Origin: an uncultured Bacilli bacterium
Lineage (GTDB): Bacteria > Bacillota_I > Bacilli_A > RF39 > UBA660
NCBI GenBank assembly: GCA_944363995.1
Contig: CALVVV010000048.1
Coordinates: 1-9,352 of the forward strand
Direction of reading: 5' to 3'
Length of the DNA: 9,352 bases
A program made the translations under genes and the position numbers. Of this stretch, positions 1-7,379 are shown one piece after another (positions within the stretch are counted from its first letter, which is position 1; each line of letters starts with the position of its first letter). The notes beneath the pieces are model-generated. The model searched no databases. It saw only the letters and a list, made by a program, of their open reading frames with translations, and was not told the DNA's origin.

Positions 1-271
1 AATGATTTATTTATCAATAGTTTGTAATATGCTTTTGTATATTTCTTAATTCAACAGTTTTTATTTTAACATTTATATTATTTTCATTGAATATGTCACA
101 TAACTTTGATTTCTTATATCTGTTAATTCTTTAACTAAAATCTCTTTTTATTTTTCTATTTATACAAATACCACCTTATTATGTAGTAATTATATCCAAA
201 AACTTTGCAAAGAAAATTTACTCTTTTTTACTGTTAAAATATATAAGTTGTTTAAATTGTTTTAGAATATA
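1..271. other. AT-rich left edge without an intact gene
   Basis: I see no intact reading frame on either strand. The stretch is very AT-rich and broken by many stops. On the - strand, about 17-130 reads as a 38-residue open stretch ending at a TGA (14-16 on the + strand), with a plausible protein-like composition (it includes KLCDIFNENNINV). It has no start codon or ribosome binding site and is preceded by an in-frame stop, so at most it is the tail of a decayed gene. The last ~40 bases form the promoter region of the restriction-modification operon. Confidence 0.5.
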
Positions 272-280
272 TGATATAAT
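272..280 (+). promoter_or_regulatory. Extended -10 promoter of the type II restriction-modification operon
   Basis: The sequence TGATATAAT is a perfect -10 hexamer (275-280) with the extended TG dinucleotide, 34 nt before the endonuclease start. No good -35 hexamer stands 16-18 nt upstream; the best is TTAAAT at 252-257, which is weak. This is the usual arrangement for extended -10 promoters. It would transcribe both the endonuclease and the methyltransferase genes. Confidence 0.6.
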
Positions 281-313
281 AAAGATATTATCTATGTTAA
301 GGATGGTGATAAA

Positions 314-955
314 ATGGAAGAAGAAGTAAAAAATCTAATTCGCACTTTAGCAAAAAAATATAGAAAAGAATTAAATCTAAAAATTGCTGAAAGAATAGCT
401 GAAATGAACAATGATGATAATTCTCATTTTCTTATATATAGAATATTAGGAATCTCAACCAAAGAAGGATGTGATATAGATATTTATCAAAATAAAGGGC
501 GTTTTTTATATAAATATGCTGGTAGTTTTTTAGAAGCAGCAACCATTATATGTTTTAAAAAAGTTTTTTCTTCCGCTCAAGAAAAAGTTATGGTTGAAAA
601 TACAATAGGTGTTAAACCAAAACAATTTGAAATTGATTGTTTAGTAAATAAAGATGCATGTGAAATAAAATGGCGGGATGCTACTACTGATGGTGATCAT
701 ATTACAAAAGAACATACTAGAATAAAAGTAATTAAAGAAGCTGGTTATAAACCGATAAGAATTATGTTTTATTATCCTAATAGGGAACAAGCAATTAATA
801 TTCAAAAAACTTTAGAAACTTTATATCATGGAATAGGTGGAGAATATTATTATGGTGATAGTGCTTGGGAATATATAAGAAAAAAAACAGGAATTGATTT
901 AAAAAAAATTCTTGAAGAATTAGCAATTGAGGTTGAAAATGAACAAATTAGTTAA
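314..955 (+). CDS. ApaLI-like type II restriction endonuclease
   Basis: A 213-residue protein that I read as a type II restriction endonuclease of the ApaLI-like family; it would cut unmodified DNA in the cytoplasm. The PD-(D/E)XK active site is visible as FEID (Asp108), then nine residues later E117-x-K119 in the string CEIKWRDATTDGDH. The rest of this block (KEHTRIKVI, then AGYKPIRIMFYYPNR) and the C-terminal GIGGEYYYGDSAW segment fit what I remember of the family. ApaLI itself recognises GTGCAC, but specificity cannot be transferred from family membership. The ATG at 314 follows an AAGGATGGTGAT ribosome binding region. The methyltransferase gene begins inside the last 17 nt, which identifies the pair as a restriction-modification operon. 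I am surer of the nuclease fold and role than of the ApaLI family name. Confidence 0.72.
   Translation: MEEEVKNLIRTLAKKYRKELNLKIAERIAEMNNDDNSHFLIYRILGISTKEGCDIDIYQNKGRFLYKYAGSFLEAATIICFKKVFSSAQEKVMVENTIGVKPKQFEIDCLVNKDACEIKWRDATTDGDHITKEHTRIKVIKEAGYKPIRIMFYYPNREQAINIQKTLETLYHGIGGEYYYGDSAWEYIRKKTGIDLKKILEELAIEVENEQIS
929..932 (+). promoter_or_regulatory. Ribosome binding site that sets the methyltransferase start
   Basis: GAGG lies 6 nt upstream of the ATG at 939, inside the 3' end of the endonuclease gene. This favours ATG 939 over the in-frame TTG at 927, which would precede the site and add only four residues. The placement also suggests translational coupling, because ribosomes finishing the endonuclease gene (stop at 953-955) pass over the methyltransferase start. 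Confidence 0.7.
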
Positions 956-2126
956 AGGTGATTGTTTACTAGAACTAAAAAAAATAGCAGATAATTCTAT
1001 AGATTTAATATATTTGGATCCACCTTTTTATACACAAAAAAAACAAACTTTATCTAAAAAAGAAAATGAAAAAATAAAAAAGTATGAATTTGCAGATTCT
1101 TGGGATAATATTGCTGAATATTTGAATTATCTAAAAGAAAGAATTATAGAGTGTAAAAGAATATTAAAAAAATCTGGTAATATATTTTTACATTGTGATA
1201 GGAAAGCTTGTCATTATCTCAAAATAGTAATGGATGAAGTATTTGGAATTAATAATTTTCGAAGTGAGATAATATGGTCATATAAAAGATGGTCAAATTC
1301 AAAAAAAGGATTATTAAATTCTCATCAAAACATTTATTTTTATAGTAAAACATCTGATTTCAAATTTAACACATTATACACAAATTATTCTTTAACTACA
1401 AATCTTGATCAAATTTTACAAAATAGAGTTAAAGATAATAATGGTATAACTGTGTATCAAACGGATGAGCATGGTAATGTAGTAAATAACTATAACAAAA
1501 AAGGAGTACCATTGTCGGATGTTTGGAACATACCATATTTAAATCCAAAAGCAAAAGAGCGTAATGGTTATCCTACGCAAAAACCTATTCTTTTGTTGGA
1601 GCAAATAATTAAAATAGGTTCTGATGAAGGTGATGTAGTTCTTGATCCTTTTTGTGGTAGTGGTACAACTTTAGCTGCAGCGAAAATGCTTAAAAGAAAA
1701 TATATTGGCTTTGATATTTCGGATGATGCAATTAATTTATGTAAAGAAAGATTAGCTGGAAATATTGTAAAAACTAGTTCTAAATTATTAGAAAATGGTA
1801 TTGAAAAATATGATAATAAAACAAAGGAAGAACAATATATAATAAATTTATTTGGGGGCTTACCAGTGCAAAGAAATTCGGGGTTTGATGCGATAATACC
1901 ATCAAAAGATAGCAATAAAGTAATTGCTATCAAATTCCAAAAAAATAATGAATCCTTAGAAAATTGTATAAAAAAAATTAATAATGCCTGTAAAATTAAA
2001 GGAATAAAAAATAAAATTATTATTAAGAGTTCAAACTCTTCAATAAAAAGTACAATAAACAATAATGATGATGTAATAATTTTATCATCATATAAAGAAC
2101 TAATAATAAATTTAATAAAAAGATGA
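939..2126 (+). CDS. Beta-class DNA methyltransferase (N4-cytosine or N6-adenine) with extra C-terminal domain
   Basis: A 395-residue cognate methyltransferase that would protect host DNA from the endonuclease encoded just upstream. Catalytic motif IV (DPPF, residues 27-30) comes before the S-adenosylmethionine-binding motif I (DPFCGSGTT, 236-244), which is the order of the beta class. YPTQKP (211-216) lies just before motif I as usual, and GFDIS (257-261) is the acidic motif II. Residues about 105-205 between the motifs are the likely target-recognition region. After the methyltransferase core, residues about 300-395 form an additional domain beginning VQRNSGFDAI and containing AIKFQ. Its G-x-D ... 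A-x-K spacing resembles an Mrr/PD-(D/E)XK fold with the catalytic acidic residue replaced by Ala330. DPPF rather than DPPY or SPPY does not decide the methylated base. The gene ends at a TGA stop. Confidence 0.9.
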   Translation: MNKLVKGDCLLELKKIADNSIDLIYLDPPFYTQKKQTLSKKENEKIKKYEFADSWDNIAEYLNYLKERIIECKRILKKSGNIFLHCDRKACHYLKIVMDEVFGINNFRSEIIWSYKRWSNSKKGLLNSHQNIYFYSKTSDFKFNTLYTNYSLTTNLDQILQNRVKDNNGITVYQTDEHGNVVNNYNKKGVPLSDVWNIPYLNPKAKERNGYPTQKPILLLEQIIKIGSDEGDVVLDPFCGSGTTLAAAKMLKRKYIGFDISDDAINLCKERLAGNIVKTSSKLLENGIEKYDNKTKEEQYIINLFGGLPVQRNSGFDAIIPSKDSNKVIAIKFQKNNESLENCIKKINNACKIKGIKNKIIIKSSNSSIKSTINNNDDVIILSSYKELIINLIKR

Positions 2127-2231
2127 TGTTTTAACACATTGAATTTTATTTAAAATATATTTGATATAGGACAATAGAATAAATGATATGAAAAACAATA
2201 TAACGTTTTGTAAAGGAGGTTAAAATTATAT
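2127..2231 (+). promoter_or_regulatory. Intergenic leader before the LRR-transglutaminase gene
   Basis: This 105-base gap separates the restriction-modification operon from the next module. It holds a near-consensus ribosome binding site, AAAGGAGGT at 2212-2220, 11 nt before the ATG at 2232. A possible -10 hexamer is TAGAAT at 2175-2180 (one mismatch), but no convincing -35 accompanies it. I found no GC-rich terminator hairpin after the methyltransferase gene, so read-through from the upstream operon is possible. Confidence 0.35.
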
Positions 2232-4106
2232 ATGATAACATTACCTTTTAATTTAGGTGGAGTAATAAGAGACGCTATTGATACTTATAGAAGACAAAAT
2301 AATATACCTGAACCAGATGAGGTTAAGGCTTTAAGTGTTCATAGAAGAAGAAATACTTTTTTAGAAGAAGAATTTGAATTAGTAAGAGAAATCACCATTG
2401 ATAAAGAATCAATGGAATACATTGATTTGTTTCCCAATATTACGTCTTTGACAATTAATGGAATTGCCGAACTAGATGGCAATCAATTTAAAAGTATCAT
2501 AGATAGATACGATAATTTAGAAAAATTAATAATAAAAGGGCAAGAACAATTACAATTTTTGGATGTTAGTAAAATGAAAAATTTAAAACAACTAGAACTA
2601 ATATCTAATAGAAGTTTACATAGAATTGTTGGTTTAGATAAAATTAATGGTTTAGAACAATTGACATTTTATGATAATACAACATATTTAAAAGAAAAAG
2701 AATTATGTGAAATTGTATCTAAATTATCTCAAAATGGTACTCATTGTAATTTAGATGTGTTATATATGCCTACTATGAATCAAATAGGAATATCTAATTC
2801 AGAAAACTTTAGTTGGTGTGAATCAGTAGGATTAGGAATACATGGCGATGAACTCAAATATGAAACTCAAGAATTGGAACAAGCCGTAAAAAAAGCACAA
2901 GAAATAGTCTCTAAATATATTAAGCCTACTGATACTACAAAACAAAAATATGCAATTTTATATCAATGGATGTGTGAAAATGTAAGATATGATTATGAAG
3001 CACTAGATAATGATTATGCACATAAAGAACAAGGTAAAAGAGTTGGACAATTAGGGGGAACTAATGGTACTGTAAATGGCTTAGTCTATGGAAGTTGTGT
3101 ATGTGAGGGATATTCTAAATCAATGCAGTTGCTATTAAAATTATGTGGAATACCATCTTTTGATGTTTCTTGTATTGCAGAAGATCCTAAAAAAATGATG
3201 CCATCATGGAATATAGATGGTAAGAAAAAAATACATGAGGGCGATCATTCAATATTAAAAGTTAATATCGATGGTCAATGTTATTATAGTGATGTTACTT
3301 GGGATGCTAATAAATTTCAAAATAATCAACAAAGACAATATTTTTTGCTTTCAAAACAAGATATAACATCAGATCATAAATTAGTTGGTGAAGATCGTGT
3401 TTTTGCAGCATTTAAAAGTATCTCTAATCAAGAATTTCAAGAATTAATGAAATTTGCTCAAGAAAGAATTAAGAGTGTTAATAATGAATTAGATGCAAAA
3501 GTAGAAATGGAAAAGACACCACAAGAAAGATTAACTGATATAAACAAACAATTAGAACAATTAAGACAACAATATGGAGCTATAGAAAAACAAATTGAAG
3601 ACTTAATGATTAGGAATCAGCAAATTCCTGTATCAAATTATCAAGAACAATTAGCAGCATTAATTAACCACCGAGATTCAATTAGTTCTAACATGACAAT
3701 ATTGAGTAGTTCCAAAAAAACTTATGAATGGGTTGTTCAAAATGAACAAGAGACAGATCATAAAAATAGAATTGCACAAGTTGAAAGATTGTTAGGAATT
3801 CATATTACATCAAGTGCAGGTTTTGTTTATGATAATGAATTAAAAGTTCCTAGATTAATTTCAAAAGATACTGCAACTTTAAGAAAGGAACAGGGAATTA
3901 TATATAAGCAATTGGAACAGTTATACTATGATGGTGAATTAGATTTAAAAACATATAATAGTATGAAAATGGAAGTACTAAAAGAATATGATTCTATGGT
4001 TGTAAAAGCTCCTAAACCTAATAATGTAAGTGATGAGCTTTTTCCTCAACAACCCGATATGATAAATCAACAAAATATGGAATTAGAAGGGCATCATAAA
4101 TTATGA
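2232..4106 (+). CDS. LRR-transglutaminase-like-coiled-coil protein of unknown role
   Basis: A 624-residue protein without signal peptide or membrane segment, so presumably cytosolic. Residues about 68-150 contain roughly four degenerate leucine-rich repeats (for example NITSLTINGI, NLEKLIIKG, NLKQLELIS, GLEQLTFYD). Residues about 235-375 form a transglutaminase-like (papain-fold) domain. The likely nucleophile is Cys291 in CVCEGYSKSM, with His339 in GDHSILKV and Asp354 in YYSDVTWD, so the triad appears intact. Family members act as cysteine proteases, amidases or acyl-transferring enzymes; the substrate here is unknown. Residues about 400-465 and 545-590 are glutamine- and charge-rich, probably coiled coil. 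The tail is Pro/Asn/Gln-rich. The SUKH gene 16 nt downstream suggests that the pair works together as effector and immunity protein, which is inference. Against a classical polymorphic toxin, the enzymatic domain is central rather than C-terminal and no secretion signal is present. Confidence 0.8.
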   Translation: MITLPFNLGGVIRDAIDTYRRQNNIPEPDEVKALSVHRRRNTFLEEEFELVREITIDKESMEYIDLFPNITSLTINGIAELDGNQFKSIIDRYDNLEKLIIKGQEQLQFLDVSKMKNLKQLELISNRSLHRIVGLDKINGLEQLTFYDNTTYLKEKELCEIVSKLSQNGTHCNLDVLYMPTMNQIGISNSENFSWCESVGLGIHGDELKYETQELEQAVKKAQEIVSKYIKPTDTTKQKYAILYQWMCENVRYDYEALDNDYAHKEQGKRVGQLGGTNGTVNGLVYGSCVCEGYSKSMQLLLKLCGIPSFDVSCIAEDPKKMMPSWNIDGKKKIHEGDHSILKVNIDGQCYYSDVTWDANKFQNNQQRQYFLLSKQDITSDHKLVGEDRVFAAFKSISNQEFQELMKFAQERIKSVNNELDAKVEMEKTPQERLTDINKQLEQLRQQYGAIEKQIEDLMIRNQQIPVSNYQEQLAALINHRDSISSNMTILSSSKKTYEWVVQNEQETDHKNRIAQVERLLGIHITSSAGFVYDNELKVPRLISKDTATLRKEQGIIYKQLEQLYYDGELDLKTYNSMKMEVLKEYDSMVVKAPKPNNVSDELFPQQPDMINQQNMELEGHHKL

Positions 4107-4122
4107 TTAAAGGATGGAATTT

Positions 4123-4551
4123 ATGAATAATGATTTAGAAATTTTTATAAAAAATAATGAATGCGATTATACTAGAAATATTATTAATTTAGAAGTATTA
4201 AAATTAGCAGAACAAACGATTGGTATAAAGTTTGGTAATCAGTTGTCAGAATATTTATTAAAATATGGTTATTTAGGATATAAATCAGTAGAATTATATG
4301 GCATGAATGCAAATCAAGGATTAAATTCTAATTTATTTGAACAGACTATGTATTTGCATAATTCATTTGAAGTAACTAAACCATATATTGTGATAGATAA
4401 AATTGAAGATAATATATATACGCTTATTGATTCTAATGATAATATTTATATATGTGAATTAATAAATAATAAAATAAGAAATATTAATATAAAATTAAAT
4501 GATTATATAATAAGAAGGTTTGAAAGTGAGAAAAATGGAAGAAAAGTATAA
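4123..4551 (+). CDS. SUKH (SMI1/KNR4) family protein, probable immunity protein
   Basis: A 142-residue protein with the pattern of the SMI1/KNR4 (SUKH) superfamily. An N-terminal helix pair (LAEQTIGIKFGNQLSEYLLKYG, about residues 28-49) is followed by the strand VELYGM (56-61), the KPYIVIDKI strand (86-94) and an IYTLIDSNDNIYI hairpin (98-110). In bacteria this family mostly supplies immunity proteins that bind and neutralise toxins. I chose ATG 4123 over the in-frame ATG 4114 because AAAGGA at 4108-4113 directly abuts 4114 but sits a normal 9 nt before 4123. The gene starts 16 nt after the transglutaminase-like gene stops, so they are surely co-transcribed. Its cognate toxin is not proven; the upstream protein is the obvious candidate. 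Confidence 0.78.
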   Translation: MNNDLEIFIKNNECDYTRNIINLEVLKLAEQTIGIKFGNQLSEYLLKYGYLGYKSVELYGMNANQGLNSNLFEQTMYLHNSFEVTKPYIVIDKIEDNIYTLIDSNDNIYICELINNKIRNINIKLNDYIIRRFESEKNGRKV

Positions 4552-4695
4552 AAAAGTTATTGAATTATTTAAAGAAAGAAATGTTATAAAATTGAAGTTT
4601 TAGAAGAGGAAGAATTAATAATAGATAATAAAACTGGCGGGCAATCGTTTTTTAGTAAACAAAAGAAAATGAAAAAATTTGTAATATTATTTTAA
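4535..4695 (+). pseudogene. Small frameshifted gene remnant after the SUKH gene
   Basis: An ATG at 4535, overlapping the SUKH gene by 17 nt, opens a frame reading MEEKYKKVIELFKERN, which then runs into a TAG at 4601-4603. Adding one base near 4583 restores a continuous frame (YKIEVLEEEELIIDNKTGG, then SFFSKQKKMKKFVILF) to a TAA at 4693-4695. The combined product would be about 53 residues, acidic in the middle and lysine-rich at the end. The codon pattern on both sides of the break looks protein-coding, so this is most likely a gene broken by a 1-nt deletion; its 3' end may also be cut off by the neighbouring IS remnant. I do not recognise the family. It could have been a second small partner of the SUKH module. 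Confidence 0.55.
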
Positions 4696-4699
4696 CTTT

Positions 4700-5445
4700 A
4701 ATGATGTTATGATGTTGTTAGTAAAAGAGCTAATTCTTTTGAATTATAGCTATATAAATTAGTTGCAGATTCTTTTACTTCTAATTCATGATTTTTGCAT
4801 AATTTATTAAAATTCAAATTTGAATAAAAAATAGGTACATTATCAATATAAATAATCTTGTACCTTTTTTCTTTATATTCAACAATAATTCCAATTTTAT
4901 GATTTATGCAAACATTAACAATAACTCTTGGTAAAATGTTATTGTTAACTATTTGAAATCTTTTGTTATTTATAGTAAATGTTCCAACACTGTTTATAAT
5001 TCTAGTTAATTTATTTGATAATAAAATATCTAATCTATATATGATGGAATAGAAACAAATTTACTATTTTTATTTTCAAGTATGCTTGCAAATTTTTTAT
5101 TATATTTTTCTATGTATTTAGTTAAAAAATTAGCTTGTTCAATAGTTGAAATATTATTTAATTTAAATTCAGTAACTAATCTATCTTGTAAAGTTTCCAA
5201 GAGACATTCAATTCTACCTTTAGCTTGTGAAGTAGATGCCGCAATTAATTTGATTCATGGAAAATCTATAAATCTATGAATTTGGGTTGTAGGTTTAGGT
5301 TTACCATTTAGTTTTTCTTCAGTCGTTACTTTTTAATAAGAAGTAGGGAAAAACACAAAATAAATTTTTTTTATGTTCTTGTACCTAAAATGATTGAAAT
5401 TTGTATTTATATAATTATTGGATAGTTTTAATTGAATAAGCTTAT
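4700..5445 (-). mobile_element. Decayed IS1202-like (ISNCY family) insertion sequence remnant
   Basis: The segment holds the C-terminal part of an ISNCY/IS1202-type transposase on the - strand and about 115 bases of non-coding DNA on its upstream side. It is roughly half the usual length of about 1.4-1.6 kb for such elements, so the transposase N-terminal half has been lost by internal deletion. The right boundary is set where the type III Res reading frame stops resembling its family (about 5445). The left boundary is only approximate. I could not identify convincing terminal inverted repeats or a target-site duplication, so the ends are uncertain. Confidence 0.6.
4707..5329 (-). pseudogene. 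IS1202-like (ISNCY) transposase, C-terminal part, disrupted
   Basis: Read on the - strand, this encodes the second half of an integrase-core (rve, DDE) transposase. Recognisable family signatures are IAASTSQAKGRIE, where the final Glu is the likely third catalytic acid, then TLQDRLVTEFKLNNISTIEQ and FLTKYIEKYNKKFA. The C-terminal domain follows (LDILLSNKLTRII, GTFTINNKRFQI). An in-frame TGA lies at 5255-5257. Around 5030-5045 one T appears lost from an Ile-Asp-Leu-Asp-Ile string, giving a TAG at 5030-5032 and moving the frame; the new frame continues to the natural TAA at 4707-4709. The N-terminal DNA-binding and first catalytic regions are absent. No functional transposase can be made. Confidence 0.82.
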
Positions 5446-5547
5446 AGGGGATTGTACTAATATTTCTTTTTTAGTATCAATACTTGTAGCATCTAATAAT
5501 TTATTAACTATATCAAGTTGAATTTTTTTTAATTTAATTCCTTGCAT
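5428..5547 (-). pseudogene. res: Truncated type III restriction subunit Res (N-terminal fragment)
   Basis: The ATG at 5547-5545 directly follows the mod stop codon (TAA then ATG), with GGAGG inside the end of mod as its ribosome binding site. The first 34 residues (including KLKKIQLDIVNKLLDAT and TKKEILVQSP) match the start of type III Res subunits, where the string SP-TGSGKT normally continues into the Walker A loop of the helicase. Here the frame changes after VQSP to ISLFN and stops at 5428-5430, giving only 39 codons. The break falls at about 5445, where IS-remnant DNA begins. The remaining helicase and nuclease parts (normally about 900 residues in all) are nowhere in the window. The fragment can have no restriction activity. 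Confidence 0.75.
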
Positions 5548-7314
5548 TTACATTACCTCCATAATTTCATCTTCAAAATAATATTCTGGTATGATATATA
5601 CTTCAATATTATTATTTTTAAATATAGATTCTTGTATTGATGTTAAGAGTATATCTGATGATATATATACTTTTTCACAGATATCTAATTCATTTTGATT
5701 TTTACTAAATTTATCTAATTCATCTTCATTTAAATAAATTTTAATTTTATTATCATCTATTTCAATACCATTTTCTAATTGAATAAGATTTTTAATATTG
5801 ATTAGTAAATTATTGTGAAGATTTTCATTTTCATTGTTAATTCTCGGTATATAGGAACATTTATAATATTTTAAATTGGCTTTTAATGGTTTATATTTTC
5901 CATAACCTTCAATTACGTTTTTTATTCTCTTGTAAGTTATATTTTCACAGATATTATTTTCATTATTAGTACAAAGAATAAAATTTCTATTGCCATTATC
6001 TTCTTTATTTAATTCTAAGACAGCTTGAGCAGTAGTTCCTGAACCAGCAAAAAAATCTAAAATAGTAGCATTTTTGATATTATACCATTTAAGTAATTGT
6101 TTTATTAATCTTATTGGTTTTTTACCACTTTTAAATTTTATATTTCCCTCATCATCAATATTTCGCATATCAATATGAAAATTTTTCCATAAATCTCCTC
6201 TTATTGATGATCTACAAAAATCACTATAATAATCATCTGTTTTATGCAAACAATTACTGTATGACTGTAATAGTCTAATGCTTCCTGTATTTGTTTTAAA
6301 TATTAGTTTATCATCCAATCTATATAACTTTCCACAAATTAGACTATTTATATACTCATCAGATAGTTTTTTTGTTAATGGTTGATCTGTATATAATATT
6401 TTTGCTATATTATTGTAAAAATAATCTTTAAATTTTTCATTTGTTTTTAATATATCATTTATATATTTAGCAGATAGTTTATTAATGGTAACATCCATAC
6501 TATTCAAAAGTTTTTCTTGCGATTTTAAATAATTTATTAAATTTATTTTTTTCATTTCTTTCAGATCAACAATTGTATTATAGTGTGAATCATATAATTC
6601 ATTCATAGAATCATATAATGGTTTTTTATTTGTTATATATTTTTTATCTTTAGCGTATATCAATACATAATCTTTAACTTTAACAAAAGTCTTGTCAACG
6701 TGCGCAGCTTTTGTTCCAAATACTTCGCCACTTTCTACAACTATTGTACTTAAATAATTATTATCTCCAAATATTTCGTCACATAAAAGTTTAAGCGAAT
6801 ATAATTCATTGTCATCTATGCTTATAAATATTATCCCATTCTTATCCAATAATTTTTTTGCTATATTCAATCTTTTAGACATAAAAGATAACCATTTTGA
6901 ATGTTTATATTCGTTTTCAGAATCAATGTATTCATCATTATAAATAAAGTCTTGGCTTCCTGTGTTATAAGGGGGATCTATATATATAATATCTATTTTT
7001 TCTTTATGTGTTTTTTCTAGTAGATATAAACTATGAAGATTATCTCCCTCTAATAAAAAATTAAACTTATCTACTAGATTAGATATTATTTTTTTATTAT
7101 TTTCTTCTTCAAAAGTAGGTATTTTTGTTTCTAAATCTTTATCAATGCTTTCTTCGTGTTCTTCCCATATAAGTCCATATTTCTTTTTGATAAGTTCATT
7201 TTCTATCATTGATAAATTAGTTAGTGTTTCTTCATCAGTGATATTTTTTTTAATTTCATTAATTGTATTTAACATTTTATTTCTTTTAATTTTTGATAGG
7301 TTAGTAGTTTCCAT
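5548..7314 (-). CDS. mod: Type III restriction-modification system methyltransferase Mod
   Basis: A 588-residue N6-adenine-type DNA methyltransferase of the type III Mod family (beta class). Visible signatures, in order, are KKYGLIWEEH (44-53), LLEGDNLHSLYLL (87-99), catalytic motif IV IDPPYNTGSQDF (112-123), KHSKWLSFMSKRL (137-149), FISIDDNE (163-170), SGKKP (396-400) and the cofactor-binding motif I DFFAGSGTTAQ (420-430). Residues about 190-395 are the probable target-recognition region. The start at 7314 has AAGGAG nine nt upstream. In a working type III system Mod recognises and methylates one strand and forms a complex with Res; here res is only a stub directly downstream, so Mod is probably a solitary methyltransferase. 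The gene itself shows no frameshift or missing motif, so methylation may persist. I see no simple tetra- or pentanucleotide repeats of the kind that phase-vary some mod genes. Confidence 0.93.
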   Translation of the reverse strand: METTNLSKIKRNKMLNTINEIKKNITDEETLTNLSMIENELIKKKYGLIWEEHEESIDKDLETKIPTFEEENNKKIISNLVDKFNFLLEGDNLHSLYLLEKTHKEKIDIIYIDPPYNTGSQDFIYNDEYIDSENEYKHSKWLSFMSKRLNIAKKLLDKNGIIFISIDDNELYSLKLLCDEIFGDNNYLSTIVVESGEVFGTKAAHVDKTFVKVKDYVLIYAKDKKYITNKKPLYDSMNELYDSHYNTIVDLKEMKKINLINYLKSQEKLLNSMDVTINKLSAKYINDILKTNEKFKDYFYNNIAKILYTDQPLTKKLSDEYINSLICGKLYRLDDKLIFKTNTGSIRLLQSYSNCLHKTDDYYSDFCRSSIRGDLWKNFHIDMRNIDDEGNIKFKSGKKPIRLIKQLLKWYNIKNATILDFFAGSGTTAQAVLELNKEDNGNRNFILCTNNENNICENITYKRIKNVIEGYGKYKPLKANLKYYKCSYIPRINNENENLHNNLLINIKNLIQLENGIEIDDNKIKIYLNEDELDKFSKNQNELDICEKVYISSDILLTSIQESIFKNNNIEVYIIPEYYFEDEIMEVM

Positions 7315-7379
7315 TATTATAGCTCCTTACTTTAAAATGATTTAATCATCTTATAATTTATAAGATTTTTCTTGTTAAT

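Noticed and set aside
14..130. 38-residue protein-like stretch on the - strand at the left edge
   Set aside because: No start, no ribosome binding site, stops on both sides and no recognisable family; too little to call a gene.
927..938. Upstream TTG start for the methyltransferase
   Set aside because: The GAGG ribosome binding site lies after this TTG and is correctly spaced for ATG 939, and family alignment starts at MNKLVKGD.
314..2126. Assigning GTGCAC as the recognition site of the type II system
   Set aside because: Family resemblance does not fix specificity; I saw no GTGCAC in the window, but fewer than one would be expected by chance at this base composition.
1568..2137. 189-codon open frame on the - strand, rich in Leu, Ile and Ser
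   Set aside because: It is the antisense of the methyltransferase, which has clear motifs; the hydrophobic translation is a by-product of the AT-rich codons.
5082..5279. 65-codon open frame on the + strand
   Set aside because: It lies antisense to the transposase pseudogene, whose family signatures are on the - strand.
4682..5445. Possible terminal inverted repeats of the IS remnant (ATAAGCTTAT at 5436-5445 against TAATATTATT near 4682)
   Set aside because: The match is imperfect and short and could be chance in AT-rich DNA; not reported as element ends.
7145..7345. 66-codon open frame on the + strand
   Set aside because: It is antisense to the N-terminal part of mod and has no ribosome binding site or recognisable content.
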